Shown: one piece after another, positions 7,941 to 17,990 of the stretch | How the letters are laid out: each line of letters starts with the position of its first letter | Numbering within the stretch: the stretch's first letter is position 1 | Origin: Bacillus sp. Y1 | GTDB taxonomy: Bacteria; Bacillota; Bacilli; Bacillales; Cytobacillaceae | Direction of reading: 5' to 3' | DNA length: 64,000 bases | NCBI RefSeq assembly: GCF_003586445.1 | Contig: NZ_CP030028.1 | Location: forward strand, 1,626,501-1,690,500 | Made by a program: the position numbers and the translations under genes | The notes under the pieces: generated by a model | What the model saw: the letters and a program-made list of their open reading frames with translations, nothing else | Told to the model about the DNA's origin: nothing | The model's database searches: none

Positions 7941-9098
7941 ATGAATATCCATGAGTACCAAGGGAAAGAAATCCTCAGAAAATACGGGGTTGCTGTTCCA
8001 AATGGGAAGGTAGCATTTACAGTTGAAGAAGCGGTGGAAGCTGCAAAGGAACTTGGAACACAAGTTTGTGTAGTAAAAGCCCAAATCCATGCAGGTGGAC
8101 GTGGAAAAGCAGGTGGGGTTAAGGTTGCCAAAAACTTGGATGAAGTCCGTACATATGCGAGCGAAATTCTCGGAAAAACACTCATCACTCACCAAACTGG
8201 TCCTGAAGGGAAAGAAGTAAAGCGCCTTTTAATTGAAGAAGGCTGTGACATTAAGAAAGAGTACTATATTGGTTTAGTACTAGATCGCGCGACTTCACGT
8301 GTTGTATTAATGGCTTCAGAAGAAGGTGGTACAGAAATCGAGGAGGTAGCAGAAAAAACTCCTGAGAAAATCTTCAAAGAAGTGATTGACCCAGTAGTTG
8401 GTTTAACAGGCTACCAAGCTCGTCGTATTGCATTTAATATTAATATTCCAAAAGAATTAGTAAATAAAGCAGTTAAGTTTATGATGGGCTTATACCAAGC
8501 ATTTGTTGAAAAAGATTGCTCAATCGCTGAAATTAACCCGCTTGTTGTAACAGGTGATGGAAATGTAATGGCGTTAGACGCAAAGCTAAACTTTGATTCA
8601 AATGCATTATTCCGTCAAAAAGACGTGTTAGAGTATCGTGACCTTGACGAGGAAGATGCAAAGGAAATTGAGGCATCGAAATACGACCTAAGCTATATTT
8701 CTTTAGATGGAAATATTGGCTGCATGGTTAATGGTGCTGGTCTTGCTATGGCTACAATGGACATCGTAAAGCATTACGGTGGAGATCCTGCAAACTTCCT
8801 TGATGTTGGGGGCGGAGCAACAGCTGAAAAGGTAACTGAAGCATTCAAAATCATCCTTTCTGATAAAAATGTAAAAGGTATTTTTGTAAATATCTTTGGC
8901 GGAATTATGAAGTGTGACGTTATTGCTACTGGTGTTGTAGAAGCTGCTAAGCAAGTTGGTCTAAACGTACCTTTAGTTGTTCGTTTGGAAGGAACTAATG
9001 TTGAGCTTGGTAAGAAGATTCTTGCTGAATCAGATATCAACATTATTGCTGCTGAATCTATGGCTGACGGCGCACAAAAAATCGTTTCATTAGTATAA
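7941..9098 (+). CDS. sucC: Succinyl-CoA synthetase beta subunit (ADP-forming)
   Basis: TCA-cycle enzyme subunit that binds nucleotide and couples succinyl-CoA cleavage to ATP formation. The 385-residue product is an ATP-grasp protein: [20 protein letters not shown] at the start, [14 protein letters not shown] in the nucleotide site, [11 protein letters not shown] for metal binding, and the CoA-ligase domain with FLDVGGGA and [12 protein letters not shown] 7941 follows GAAGGAGGAT. It is 15 bases before sucD, forming a two-gene operon. Confidence 0.97.
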   Translation: MNIHEYQGKEILRKYGVAVPNGKVAFTVEEAVEAAKELGTQVCVVKAQIHAGGRGKAGGVKVAKNLDEVRTYASEILGKTLITHQTGPEGKEVKRLLIEEGCDIKKEYYIGLVLDRATSRVVLMASEEGGTEIEEVAEKTPEKIFKEVIDPVVGLTGYQARRIAFNINIPKELVNKAVKFMMGLYQAFVEKDCSIAEINPLVVTGDGNVMALDAKLNFDSNALFRQKDVLEYRDLDEEDAKEIEASKYDLSYISLDGNIGCMVNGAGLAMATMDIVKHYGGDPANFLDVGGGATAEKVTEAFKIILSDKNVKGIFVNIFGGIMKCDVIATGVVEAAKQVGLNVPLVVRLEGTNVELGKKILAESDINIIAAESMADGAQKIVSLV

Positions 9099-9113
9099 GG
9101 AAGGGGAATTAAT

Positions 9114-10016
9114 GTGAGCGTATTTATTAATAAAGATACTAAAGTGATAGTTCAAGGGATTACTGGTTCGACAGCCCTTTTCCATACAAAACAAATGCTG
9201 GAATACGGTACGCAAATTGTTGCTGGTGTAACACCAGGTAAAGGTGGTACAGAGGTAGAGGGTGTGCCCGTATTTAACACGGTTGCAGATGCTGTAAAGG
9301 CTACTGGAGCGAATGCTTCCGTTATTTACGTGCCTGCTCCATTTGCTGCTGATGCCATTCTAGAAGCAGTTGATGCAGAGCTTGATTTAGCGATTTGTAT
9401 CACCGAGCATATTCCAGTATTAGATATGGTGAAGGTAAAACGCTACATGGAAGGGAAAAAGACTCGCCTAGTGGGTCCTAACTGCCCAGGTGTTATTACT
9501 CCTGATGAGTGTAAGATTGGTATTATGCCAGGATATATTCATACAAAGGGCCATGTTGGTGTTGTATCACGTTCTGGAACCCTTACGTACGAAGCGGTTC
9601 ATCAATTATCACAAGAGGGTATTGGCCAATCTACAGCAGTTGGTATTGGTGGGGATCCCGTTAACGGAACAAACTTTATCGATGTGTTAAAAGCATTTAA
9701 TGAAGACCCAGAAACGTATGCCGTAATTATGATCGGTGAAATTGGTGGAACTGCTGAAGAAGAAGCAGCAGAGTGGGTAAAAGCAAACATGACTAAGCCG
9801 GTAGTTGGTTTCATAGGTGGTCGTACTGCACCTCCTGGAAAGCGTATGGGCCATGCTGGTGCGATTATTTCAGGTGGAAAAGGGACAGCTGATGAAAAGA
9901 TTCGTGTGATGAATGAATGCGGAATCCAAGTCGCTGATACACCTTCGGTTATGGGAGAAACATTAATTAAAGTACTAAAAGAAAAAGGTCTCTACGATCA
10001 ATGTAAAACTCACTAA
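9114..10016 (+). CDS. sucD: Succinyl-CoA synthetase alpha subunit
   Basis: The CoA-binding subunit that carries the phosphohistidine intermediate. The 300-residue product opens [20 protein letters not shown], with a Rossmann CoA-binding domain, and contains [20 protein letters not shown] and [15 protein letters not shown] with the phosphorylated His247. The start is GTG 9114 behind GGAAGGGG; the ATG two bases earlier is followed at once by a stop. It partners sucC immediately upstream. Confidence 0.97.
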   Translation: MSVFINKDTKVIVQGITGSTALFHTKQMLEYGTQIVAGVTPGKGGTEVEGVPVFNTVADAVKATGANASVIYVPAPFAADAILEAVDAELDLAICITEHIPVLDMVKVKRYMEGKKTRLVGPNCPGVITPDECKIGIMPGYIHTKGHVGVVSRSGTLTYEAVHQLSQEGIGQSTAVGIGGDPVNGTNFIDVLKAFNEDPETYAVIMIGEIGGTAEEEAAEWVKANMTKPVVGFIGGRTAPPGKRMGHAGAIISGGKGTADEKIRVMNECGIQVADTPSVMGETLIKVLKEKGLYDQCKTH

Positions 10017-10022
10017 AAATTC

Positions 10023-10052
10023 AAATAGTCCCTCTTTTTAGAGGGGCTATTT
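10023..10052 (+). terminator. Probable terminator after sucD
   Basis: A 12-base stem (10023-10034 / 10041-10052, one G-T pair) with a T-rich loop. The T tail is poor, so it may stop transcription only partly before dprA. Confidence 0.55.
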
Positions 10053-10094
10053 GTGATATTATTAAAATACTATTCCTAAAGGAGGTTTTCTAAT

Positions 10095-10967
10095 TTGGAA
10101 TCTTTTTCATTACGCTTGTGCCATTTGCTTCATTGTCGTGGCATAGGATGGAAAATGGTTTACCACATTTTAAAGCGAGATCCCGAGCTGAAAGATCTAT
10201 ATTCCCCAACTTTCCTCTATCAAGTCCATGAACTTCCGTCTTCTATCATTCAACCCTTATTTGAAGATCTTCATTCGTCAGTTTTACTGGAACAAATCCG
10301 CCATTATCAACAAAATGATATTGAGATTATTACTTACTTTGATACAGCATATCCTGAATTATTGAAGGAAACGTATCAGCCTCCATGGGTATTGTACGCA
10401 AAGGGAGATATCTCCCTGCTTGGGAAGCAAACCAAGCTTGCTGTCGTCGGTTCTAGACAGGCGACAGAGTATGGGAAAAGAGCGATTGATCGGTTGTTTC
10501 CACCTCTGATTGAAAAGGGAATTATTATCGTAAGCGGGTTAGCCTTAGGTGTTGATACGCTTGCTCATGAAGCAGCCATTCGGTTAGGAGGGAAAACGAT
10601 AGCGGTCATTGCCGGTGGTATCTATCATATATATCCACAAACGAATCAGAAGCTTGCTCTTAGTATTATGAAAAACCATCTTATGATCTCCGAGTATCCC
10701 CCTAATACGACTCCTTCACGGTGGCAATTTCCAATGAGAAATAGAATTATTAGTGGCGTTTCAAAAGGCACATTTATAATAGAAGCAAAAAGAAAAAGCG
10801 GCTCGTTAATCACCGCAAATTTTGCCGTTCATGAAGGTCGAGAGGTGTTTGCCCTGCCAGGAAATATTTTTAGTCAGCATTCGACAGGAACAAATGACCT
10901 TATTCAGCAAGGAGCAAAGCTTGTTAGAAGTCATGAAGACATACTAAATGAATTATTTTATGCATAA
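10095..10967 (+). CDS. dprA: DNA processing protein DprA (Smf)
   Basis: Loads RecA on incoming single-stranded DNA during natural transformation. The 290-residue product has the Rossmann-fold motifs LAVVGSRQATEYGKRAI, IIVSGLALGVDTLAHEAAI, GKTIAVIAGGIYHIYPQTN and the FPMRNRIISGVSKGTFIIEA box, with KSGSLITANFAVHEGREVF near the end. The first 100 residues are the weaker helical N-terminal part. The start is TTG 10095 behind AAAGGAGGTT. A C-terminal winged-helix extension seen in some relatives is absent. Confidence 0.95.
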   Translation: MESFSLRLCHLLHCRGIGWKMVYHILKRDPELKDLYSPTFLYQVHELPSSIIQPLFEDLHSSVLLEQIRHYQQNDIEIITYFDTAYPELLKETYQPPWVLYAKGDISLLGKQTKLAVVGSRQATEYGKRAIDRLFPPLIEKGIIIVSGLALGVDTLAHEAAIRLGGKTIAVIAGGIYHIYPQTNQKLALSIMKNHLMISEYPPNTTPSRWQFPMRNRIISGVSKGTFIIEAKRKSGSLITANFAVHEGREVFALPGNIFSQHSTGTNDLIQQGAKLVRSHEDILNELFYA

Positions 10968-10996
10968 TGTTTGTAATTCGGCTGAACATCACATAT

Positions 10997-11048
10997 GATG
11001 ACAAAAAGGTATGGAAAAGGATAATGTCATCGATTTACCATACTTTTT
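10997..11048 (+). other. Interleaved inverted repeats after dprA (possible terminator or pseudoknot)
   Basis: GATGACA (10997-11003) pairs with TGTCATC (11025-11031), while GGTATGG with preceding A residues (11004-11014) pairs with CCATAC plus T residues (11038-11048). The arms alternate, so they form either a pseudoknot or two competing hairpins; the second, with its T-rich end, can act as the dprA terminator. It lies in the 307-base gap between dprA and topA, of which the rest is very AT-rich and holds the topA promoter. Confidence 0.45.
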
Positions 11049-11177
11049 CACCAATTTTTTATATATTTTTATGAAAAAGGTTGAAATATCGCTCAAACTG
11101 TTATACATTTTGCAACAGAAGTTCGAAAATAAAATACAAATTTTAATTTTAACAGGCTGAAACCGTTTACGATATAT

Positions 11178-11207
11178 TTGACAAGTTTCAATAAAAAGTT
11201 TAATAAT
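11178..11207 (+). promoter_or_regulatory. Candidate sigma-A promoter of topA
   Basis: A perfect TTGACA (11178-11183) with AATAAT (11202-11207) 18 bases downstream, in AT-rich DNA about 70 bases before the topA start. Confidence 0.6.
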
Positions 11208-11274
11208 AATGAATATTTACAATAAACATTCAATAAGTAAATTTTTATATAATCCCTCTTGAGGAGGACAATAG

Positions 11275-13350
11275 ATGTCGGAGTTTTTAGTAATCGTTGA
11301 GTCACCAGCAAAGGCGAAGACGATCGAAAGATACTTAGGAAAAAAATATAAAGTTAAGGCGTCGATGGGGCATGTTCGCGATCTTCCCAAAAGTCAGATG
11401 GGAGTGGACGTTGAACATGAGTTCGAACCAAAGTATATTACTATACGTGGAAAAGGCCCTGTTCTAAAGGAATTAAAAACAGCTGCAAAAAAAGCAAAGA
11501 AAATATATCTAGCGGCTGACCCGGATCGTGAAGGGGAAGCGATAGCTTGGCATTTAGCTCATACGCTAGATGTGGATATCCATTCAGATTGCCGTGTAGT
11601 TTTTAATGAAATTACGAAGGATGCGATTAAAGAGTCTTTTAAGCATCCAAGACCAATTAACATGGATTTAGTAGATGCCCAGCAAGCACGTAGAATTTTA
11701 GACCGTTTGGTTGGCTACAATATTAGTCCGTTGTTTTGGAAAAAGGTGAAAAAAGGGCTTAGCGCAGGTCGAGTTCAATCGGTAGCTGTACGTTTAATTA
11801 TTGACCGAGAAAACGAAATTAAAGAGTTCATCCCTGAAGAATACTGGACGATTGAAGGTGAATTTTTAAAGGGGACAACAGGTTTTGAAGCCGATTTCTA
11901 TGGTATAGAAAATCAGCGAATGGAGCTAAAATCTGAAGAAGAGGTAAAGGCGATTTTAGCAAAAATGAAAGGGAATAAGTTCGAAGTAACCTCTGTGACC
12001 AAAAAAGAACGTAAAAGAAATCCAGCGGTTCCTTTTACAACTTCTTCTCTTCAGCAAGAGGCTGCTAGAAAATTAAACTTCCGAGCAAAAAAGACGATGA
12101 TGCTAGCCCAACAGCTGTATGAAGGGATCAATTTAGGAAAAGAAGGCACCGTCGGGTTAATTACATACATGAGAACAGATTCAACTAGAATTTCTGAGGT
12201 AGCACAAGCAGAAGCAAGTCAGTATATTGAGTCAACTTACGGCGCCAACTTTTTACCTGAGGAAAAGCGTAAAGAAAAAAAAGGTGCAAACACCCAAGAT
12301 GCTCATGAAGCGATTAGACCAACAAGTACGCTACGTGATCCTGCTAGTATGAAAGAATTCTTGTCACGGGATCAATTGAGGCTTTATAAGTTAATTTGGG
12401 AGCGTTTCGTAGCTAGCCAAATGGCACCAGCAGTCATGGATACGATGAGTGTGGATTTGAAAAATGGAGAGGTAATCTTTAGAGCAACTGGATCTAAGGT
12501 TAAGTTTCCAGGTTTTATGAAGGTGTACGTCGAAGGGACAGATGATCAAACAGAGGACAAGAACAAAATGCTTCCTGATCTAAAGGAAGGCGATACGGTC
12601 CTTAAAAAGGACATCGAACCGAAACAACACTTTACCCAACCGCCACCAAGATATACGGAAGCTAGATTAGTTAAGACGTTGGAGGAACTTGGGATTGGTC
12701 GACCATCGACATTTGCTCCAACACTAGATACCATTCAAAAACGAGGATATGTTACTCTTGATAATAAACGATTCATTCCAACCGAACTTGGAGAGATCGT
12801 GCATGAACTCATGGTAGAATTCTTCCCAGATATTTTAGATGTCGAGTTTACCGCAAAAATGGAACAAGACTTAGATAATGTTGAAGAAGGAAAAACAAAA
12901 TGGGTACGAATCATCGATGAATTTTATCGAGGGTTTGAGAAGCATTTAGAAAAGGCCGAAAAAGAAATGGAGCAGGTAGAAATTAAAGATGAGCCTGCTG
13001 GTGAGGATTGTGAGCAGTGCGGAAATGAGATGGTCTATAAAATGGGCCGCTATGGAAAGTTCATGGCATGCAGCAATTTCCCGGATTGCCGTAACACAAA
13101 AGCAATCGTAAAGGATATCGGTGTAAAATGTCCAAATTGTAAGACTGGAAATATAATAGAAAGAAAAAGTAAAAAGCGTCGAATCTTCTATGGCTGTGAT
13201 ACATTCCCAGAATGTGATTTTATCTCATGGGATAAACCGCTGCCTAGAAATTGCCCGAAATGTGAATCACTATTGATTGAGAAGAAGCTTAAAAAAGGTG
13301 TCCAGGTTCAATGCATTAGTTGTGACTACAAGGAAGAGCCACAAAGCTAA
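11275..13350 (+). CDS. topA: DNA topoisomerase I
   Basis: Type IA topoisomerase that relaxes negative supercoils. The 691-residue protein has the Toprim domain at the N-terminus ([13 protein letters not shown]; acidic [15 protein letters not shown] at 80-94), the active-site Tyr298 in [14 protein letters not shown], and three C-terminal zinc-binding repeats of the form CxxC...C(x)nC from about residue 575 to 688. Start ATG 11275 follows TTGAGGAGGAC. Flanked by its own promoter and terminator. Confidence 0.98.
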   Translation: MSEFLVIVESPAKAKTIERYLGKKYKVKASMGHVRDLPKSQMGVDVEHEFEPKYITIRGKGPVLKELKTAAKKAKKIYLAADPDREGEAIAWHLAHTLDVDIHSDCRVVFNEITKDAIKESFKHPRPINMDLVDAQQARRILDRLVGYNISPLFWKKVKKGLSAGRVQSVAVRLIIDRENEIKEFIPEEYWTIEGEFLKGTTGFEADFYGIENQRMELKSEEEVKAILAKMKGNKFEVTSVTKKERKRNPAVPFTTSSLQQEAARKLNFRAKKTMMLAQQLYEGINLGKEGTVGLITYMRTDSTRISEVAQAEASQYIESTYGANFLPEEKRKEKKGANTQDAHEAIRPTSTLRDPASMKEFLSRDQLRLYKLIWERFVASQMAPAVMDTMSVDLKNGEVIFRATGSKVKFPGFMKVYVEGTDDQTEDKNKMLPDLKEGDTVLKKDIEPKQHFTQPPPRYTEARLVKTLEELGIGRPSTFAPTLDTIQKRGYVTLDNKRFIPTELGEIVHELMVEFFPDILDVEFTAKMEQDLDNVEEGKTKWVRIIDEFYRGFEKHLEKAEKEMEQVEIKDEPAGEDCEQCGNEMVYKMGRYGKFMACSNFPDCRNTKAIVKDIGVKCPNCKTGNIIERKSKKRRIFYGCDTFPECDFISWDKPLPRNCPKCESLLIEKKLKKGVQVQCISCDYKEEPQS

Positions 13351-13377
13351 GGGTGAGCACTATGCTCACTCTTTTTA
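13351..13377 (+). terminator. Rho-independent terminator after topA
   Basis: Nine-base stem GGGTGAGCA (13351-13359) with its complement at 13363-13371 (one G-T pair), a three-base loop and five T residues. It abuts the topA stop codon. Confidence 0.85.
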
Positions 13378-13388
13378 TTGCGTAAGAA

Positions 13389-13506
13389 GATATCCAGCTA
13401 CAGTGCCTAGGGGCTCGAGGTCGTAAGTCAATCCTCTCCGGAAATCAGGATTTCCTATGAGGCTTGCCTTACGCTTGTCGCCCCTGACCAAGGCACTTCC
13501 GCTTTT
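13389..13506 (+). repeat. 118-nt structured dispersed repeat, copy A
   Basis: Intergenic element between the topA terminator and trmFO. It has a homologue of exactly the same length on the minus strand at 49365-49482. Conserved ends are GATATCCAGCTAC and TCCGCTTTT. Four nested stems form (element positions): P1 14-20/103-109, P2 21-26/92-97, P3 34-39/80-85, P4 53-57/62-66 with a CAGG loop. All are fully paired here, and differences from copy B preserve the pairing. It looks like a member of a Bacillaceae intergenic repeat family; I cannot give it a name. No open reading frame of note. The rest of the 261-base topA-trmFO gap shows nothing else. Confidence 0.85.
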
Positions 13507-13611
13507 AATACTTGAAACTTTATACTTTTTGATTCGTAGTGTAAAATGCAGAAGGAATATGGAGAAGCTAATACCAAAAAAGATACATACGAGCTATTGG
13601 AGGTTCATAAA

Positions 13612-14919
13612 ATGATAGATGCAACAGTGAATGTTATAGGAGCAGGCTTAGCTGGAAGTGAAGCAGCTTGGCAACTTGCAAAAAGAGGAATAAAGGTTCG
13701 CTTGTACGAAATGAGACCAGTGAAGCAAACTCCAGCACACCATACAGATAAATTTGCTGAGTTAGTTTGTAGTAACTCCCTTCGTGCTAATAATTTAACA
13801 AATGCAGTTGGAGTCCTGAAGGAAGAAATGCGAAAGTTAGACTCTGTTATTATCGCTTCTGCGGATGCTTGTGCAGTTCCAGCAGGAGGAGCGCTTGCCG
13901 TGGATCGTCATGAATTTGCTGCACATGTAACAGATCAAGTGAAAAATCATCCCAATGTAACTGTCATCAATGAGGAAATAACAGAAATCCCAGAGGGACC
14001 TACTGTCATAGCGACTGGACCTTTAACAAGTCCTGGGCTTTCAGCCAAGCTTCAAGAATTAACGGGTGAGGAATATTTATACTTCTATGATGCTGCAGCA
14101 CCTATCATTGAAAAAGATAGCATTGATATGGATAAGGTGTATTTAAAATCCCGTTACGATAAAGGGGAGGCAGCGTATCTAAACTGTCCTATGACTGAAG
14201 AGGAGTTTGATCGTTTTTACGAAGCCCTTGTTTCAGCAGAAACAGTTCCTTTGAAAGAGTTTGAAAAGGAAATTTTCTTTGAAGGTTGTATGCCGATTGA
14301 GGTAATGGCGAATCGAGGGAAGAAAACGATGCTATTTGGTCCGATGAAGCCAGTTGGTCTTGAGGATCCAAAAACAGGTAAGCGTCCGTTTGCTGTTGTT
14401 CAGCTTAGACAGGATGATGCGGCAGGAACACTCTACAATATTGTTGGATTTCAGACACATTTGAAGTGGGGACCACAAAAGGAAGTTCTTCAATTAATCC
14501 CTGGTTTAGAAAATGCTGAAATCGTAAGGTATGGTGTTATGCACAGAAATACATTCATTAATTCACCTAAAGTGCTAGAGCCTACGTATCAATTCAAAAA
14601 TCGTAAGGATCTATTCTTTGCTGGTCAAATGACAGGAGTAGAGGGCTACGTGGAGTCTGCAGCAAGTGGATTAGTTGCTGGACTTAATGCAGCTAGACTT
14701 GTGCAAGGCGAAGAGCTTGTTGTGTTCCCTGGAGAAACAGCAATCGGAAGTATGGCAAGATACATCACGAGTGCAAGCGCAAAGAATTTTCAGCCGATGA
14801 ATGCGAACTTTGGTTTATTCCCGGAGTTACCGACTAAAATCAGAGGGAAAAAGGAAAGAGCAGAGCAACATGCAAACCGAGCTTTAGAAACAATTCAGAA
14901 CTTTGTGAAAAATTTGTAA
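13612..14919 (+). CDS. trmFO: Methylenetetrahydrofolate-tRNA (uracil-5-)-methyltransferase TrmFO
   Basis: Folate- and FAD-dependent enzyme that makes ribothymidine at position 54 of tRNAs (formerly Gid). The 435-residue protein starts [20 protein letters not shown], with the FAD dinucleotide-binding glycines at 10-14, and has [20 protein letters not shown] and [21 protein letters not shown] longer in-frame start at 13546 is rejected because GGAGGT (13599-13604) is seven bases before the ATG at 13612 and the length then equals that of B. subtilis TrmFO. Confidence 0.97.
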   Translation: MIDATVNVIGAGLAGSEAAWQLAKRGIKVRLYEMRPVKQTPAHHTDKFAELVCSNSLRANNLTNAVGVLKEEMRKLDSVIIASADACAVPAGGALAVDRHEFAAHVTDQVKNHPNVTVINEEITEIPEGPTVIATGPLTSPGLSAKLQELTGEEYLYFYDAAAPIIEKDSIDMDKVYLKSRYDKGEAAYLNCPMTEEEFDRFYEALVSAETVPLKEFEKEIFFEGCMPIEVMANRGKKTMLFGPMKPVGLEDPKTGKRPFAVVQLRQDDAAGTLYNIVGFQTHLKWGPQKEVLQLIPGLENAEIVRYGVMHRNTFINSPKVLEPTYQFKNRKDLFFAGQMTGVEGYVESAASGLVAGLNAARLVQGEELVVFPGETAIGSMARYITSASAKNFQPMNANFGLFPELPTKIRGKKERAEQHANRALETIQNFVKNL

Positions 14920-14924
14920 ATTGC

Positions 14925-14953
14925 TTGCAAGGGTATGTGAAGTGTGATACGAT
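14925..14953 (+). promoter_or_regulatory. Candidate promoter of the xerC-hslV-hslU-codY unit
   Basis: TTGCAA (14925-14930) and TACGAT (14948-14953) with a 17-base spacer, directly after the trmFO stop and 28 bases before the xerC start. Confidence 0.55.
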
Positions 14954-14980
14954 TTAGGAGCCTTTGTGAGGTGACGAATA

Positions 14981-15883
14981 TTGTCAGAAGATGTGAACGT
15001 TTCAGCAAAGTTATTTTTTGAATATTTACAAATAGAAAGAAATTATTCACAATATACAATTGAGCATTATCAAGTTGATGTTAGGGATTTTACTCTTTTT
15101 ATGAAGGAGCAATCGTTAGCAGATTATGCTGACGTCGAGTACTCCGATGTCAGGCTGTATTTAACGAAGCTTTTTGAAAAGAATTTGTCTAGAAAATCTG
15201 TTGCGAGAAAAATATCTAGTATGAGAAGCTTTTACCGGTTTTTATTAAGAGATAATCTTGTACAGAATAATCCTTTTGCACAAGTGATTATGCCGAAGCA
15301 AGAAAAAAGATTGCCTGATTTTTTTTATGAAGAGGAACTTAAAGCTTTATTTTCGAGTTGTGAGGCTAATACTCCTATTGGGCAGAGGGATCTTGCTTTG
15401 CTAGAAATTTTATATGCTACAGGAATGCGCGTTAGTGAATGTTGTCAGCTTCGTTTAAAAGATATTGATTTATACATTGGAACGGTACTTGTTCATGGGA
15501 AGGGCCAAAAGGATCGATATATTCCATTTGGTAGCTTTGCTCAAGAAGCAATTGATACATATATCAACAATGGCAGAAAAGCACTTCTTGGAGAAAAGCA
15601 TTCACATGATTCCTTGTTTGTTAACTTTCGTGGAGAACCACTTACAACAAATGGAGTTAGACATATTCTCGATCGAATGATAAAAAAATCGTCTTTAAAC
15701 GGGTCCATCCATCCGCATAAACTAAGGCATTCCTTTGCGACACATCTCCTTAATAACGGAGCAGATATGAGGAGTGTACAAGAGCTTTTAGGGCATTCGT
15801 TTTTGTCTTCTACACAAATTTATTCACATGTTACAAATGATTACTTGCGAAAAACATATATGGCCCACCACCCCCGGGCTTAA
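14981..15883 (+). CDS. xerC: Tyrosine recombinase XerC (CodV)
   Basis: Acts with XerD at dif to resolve chromosome dimers. The 300-residue product has the SAM-like N-terminal core-binding domain ([20 protein letters not shown]) and the catalytic domain with the Arg of ATGMRVSE, Lys of HGKGQKDRY, the [12 protein letters not shown] box, and the Tyr nucleophile in STQIYSHV. The start is TTG 14981 after GAGGTGA. It is the first gene of a unit with hslV, hslU and codY, as in B. subtilis (codV-clpQ-clpY-codY). Confidence 0.96.
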   Translation: MSEDVNVSAKLFFEYLQIERNYSQYTIEHYQVDVRDFTLFMKEQSLADYADVEYSDVRLYLTKLFEKNLSRKSVARKISSMRSFYRFLLRDNLVQNNPFAQVIMPKQEKRLPDFFYEEELKALFSSCEANTPIGQRDLALLEILYATGMRVSECCQLRLKDIDLYIGTVLVHGKGQKDRYIPFGSFAQEAIDTYINNGRKALLGEKHSHDSLFVNFRGEPLTTNGVRHILDRMIKKSSLNGSIHPHKLRHSFATHLLNNGADMRSVQELLGHSFLSSTQIYSHVTNDYLRKTYMAHHPRA

Positions 15884-15900
15884 GCTTTAGGAGGAATAAT

Positions 15901-16443
15901 ATGACGCAATTTCATGCAACAACTATTTTTGCTGTTCGTCATAATGGTCAATGTGCCATGTCTGGAGATGGTCAAGTAACCTTTGGCAATGCTGTTGTGA
16001 TGAAGCACACAGCTCGTAAGGTTAGAAAGTTATTTAACGGCAGAGTTTTAGCAGGATTTGCCGGCTCTGTTGCGGACGCCTTTACCCTTTTTGAAATGTT
16101 TGAAGGTAAGTTAGAGGAGTATAATGGCAATCTGCAACGAGCATCTGTTGAACTTGCGAAACAGTGGCGAAGCGATAAAGTTCTTCGGCGTCTTGAAGCA
16201 ATGCTAATTGTTATGAACGACACGGATATGCTATTGGTTTCTGGTACGGGGGAAATCATTGAACCAGATGATGGAATCCTAGCGATTGGTTCAGGTGGGA
16301 ATTATGCACTATCTGCGGGAAGAGCATTAAAGAAGTATTCTGGAGAGCATCTAACGGCAAAGGAAATCGCAAAGGCTTCCCTTGAAATTGCCGCTGAAAT
16401 TTGCGTATATACAAATCACAATATTATCGTTGAAGAGCTTTAG
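15901..16443 (+). CDS. hslV: ATP-dependent protease peptidase subunit HslV (ClpQ)
   Basis: Proteolytic component of the HslUV two-ring protease. The 180-residue product starts [20 protein letters not shown]. As in Bacillus relatives, it has a five-residue extension before the Thr-Thr found at the N-terminus of E. coli HslV; after Met removal the exposed residue here would be Thr2, where B. subtilis has Ser2 (the B. subtilis enzyme has been described as an N-terminal serine protease). [14 protein letters not shown] and the C-terminal NHNIIVEEL fit the family. ATG 15901 follows TTAGGAGGAAT, and hslU begins ten bases after its stop. Confidence 0.96.
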   Translation: MTQFHATTIFAVRHNGQCAMSGDGQVTFGNAVVMKHTARKVRKLFNGRVLAGFAGSVADAFTLFEMFEGKLEEYNGNLQRASVELAKQWRSDKVLRRLEAMLIVMNDTDMLLVSGTGEIIEPDDGILAIGSGGNYALSAGRALKKYSGEHLTAKEIAKASLEIAAEICVYTNHNIIVEEL

Positions 16444-16453
16444 GAGGGATCGA

Positions 16454-17860
16454 ATGGTCACTAAAGGGACAAATCTAACCCCACGTCAGATTGTTGAACG
16501 ATTGGATCAGTATATCATTGGGCAGAAGGATGCAAAGAAAGCAGTAGCGGTTGCACTGAGAAATCGTTATCGACGTAGTTTGCTTGACGAAGGTTTAAGG
16601 GATGAAATCAATCCTAAGAATATATTAATGATTGGACCAACGGGTGTCGGAAAGACAGAAATCGCTAGACGAATGGCAAAGCTAGTATCAGCTCCGTTTG
16701 TAAAAGTAGAAGCTACGAAGTTTACGGAAGTGGGCTACGTGGGTCGTGATGTTGAATCAATGGTAAGGGATCTCGTTGAAACAGCAGTTAGGCTTGTAAA
16801 AGAAGAAAAAATGCAAAAAGTGAAAGAGCGAGCAGAGGACAATGCAAATAAAAGACTAGTTGATTTGTTAGTACCTTCTGCGAAAAAAGCAACAGGCTAT
16901 AAAAATCCTTTAGAGATGCTATTCGGTGGAGGCGGTACACAGGAACAAGAACCAACACCTACTGAAGACATGAATATCGTTGAAAAAAGGAAGGTTGTTG
17001 CCGAAAAACTTTCTAAGGGAGAGCTTGAAAATGAAATGGTTTCTGTTGAAGTGGAAGAACAGCAACCATCCATGTTTGATATGCTTCAAGGTTCAGGTAT
17101 GGAGCAAATGGGGATGAATATGCAGGATGCCTTAAGTGGCTTAATGCCGAAAAAACGAAAAAAACGGAAGCTTTCGGTTCGAGATGCTAGAAAGGTATTA
17201 ACGAATGAGGAAGCCTCGAAGCTGATTGATATGGATGAAGTCACATCAGAAGCTGTGTTCCGTGCTGAGCAAACAGGAATCATCTTCATTGATGAAATTG
17301 ATAAAATTGCTAGTAAAAACGGAGGCGGATCATCTGCGGATGTATCTCGAGAGGGAGTACAAAGAGATATTCTTCCGGTTGTTGAAGGTTCAACTGTCGT
17401 TACAAAGTATGGATCAGTGAAGACAGACCATATTCTGTTTATGGCTGCAGGTGCCTTCCATATCGCCAAGCCGTCTGATTTAATACCGGAGCTTCAAGGA
17501 CGTTTTCCAATTAGAGTAGAACTAACAAAGCTAACGGTAGACGATTTTTATAAAATACTAATCGAACCTGACAATGCACTAATTAAGCAATATCAAGCAT
17601 TGTTAGTAACTGAAGGTATAGAAATTGAATTTTCTGACGATGCTATTCGTAAGATTGCAGAAGTTGCTTATGATGTAAATCAAAATACGGATAACATTGG
17701 AGCAAGAAGATTGCATACCATCTTAGAAAAGCTTTTAGAGGACTTGTCCTTCGAAGCACCAGATATCACAATGGAAAAAATCACAATCACACCACAATAC
17801 GTAGAAGAAAAGCTCGGACCCATTTCGCGTAATAAAGATTTAAGTCAATTTATTTTGTAA
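16454..17860 (+). CDS. hslU: ATP-dependent protease ATPase subunit HslU (ClpY)
   Basis: AAA+ unfoldase partner of HslV. The 468-residue protein has [20 protein letters not shown], the Walker A GPTGVGKT (61-68), the GYVGRDVES pore loop, a charged I domain (about 110-240, including a Gln/Met-rich stretch), the Walker B IIFIDEID, and sensor residues in [10 protein letters not shown]. An overlapping upstream start at 16382 lies inside hslV and is rejected in favour of the ATG at 16454 behind TTAGGAGGGAT. Confidence 0.97.
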   Translation: MVTKGTNLTPRQIVERLDQYIIGQKDAKKAVAVALRNRYRRSLLDEGLRDEINPKNILMIGPTGVGKTEIARRMAKLVSAPFVKVEATKFTEVGYVGRDVESMVRDLVETAVRLVKEEKMQKVKERAEDNANKRLVDLLVPSAKKATGYKNPLEMLFGGGGTQEQEPTPTEDMNIVEKRKVVAEKLSKGELENEMVSVEVEEQQPSMFDMLQGSGMEQMGMNMQDALSGLMPKKRKKRKLSVRDARKVLTNEEASKLIDMDEVTSEAVFRAEQTGIIFIDEIDKIASKNGGGSSADVSREGVQRDILPVVEGSTVVTKYGSVKTDHILFMAAGAFHIAKPSDLIPELQGRFPIRVELTKLTVDDFYKILIEPDNALIKQYQALLVTEGIEIEFSDDAIRKIAEVAYDVNQNTDNIGARRLHTILEKLLEDLSFEAPDITMEKITITPQYVEEKLGPISRNKDLSQFIL

Positions 17861-17867
17861 TTCATGG

Positions 17868-17898
17868 GTTTGATTCCCTCGCGATGGGGGAATCAAAC
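17868..17898 (+). other. Stable hairpin between hslU and codY
   Basis: Perfect 11-base inverted repeat (17868-17878 with 17888-17898, GTTTGATTCCC) and a nine-base loop, starting eight bases after the hslU stop. No T run follows, so it is more likely an mRNA stability or processing element, or a weak attenuator, than a full terminator. Confidence 0.65.
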
Positions 17899-17990
17899 GT
17901 ATATTACGTTACACACAACAGTTCAATACATATGCAGAATTCATAGTAAGTGCTACTGCAATGGTTTTAGCTAATTAGGAGGAAGAACAA

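Noticed and set aside
7406..8188. 260-codon minus-strand frame over ylqH, the gap and sucC
   Set aside because: It lies antisense to two clear genes, has low-complexity composition and no ribosome binding site; a shadow of plus-strand coding.
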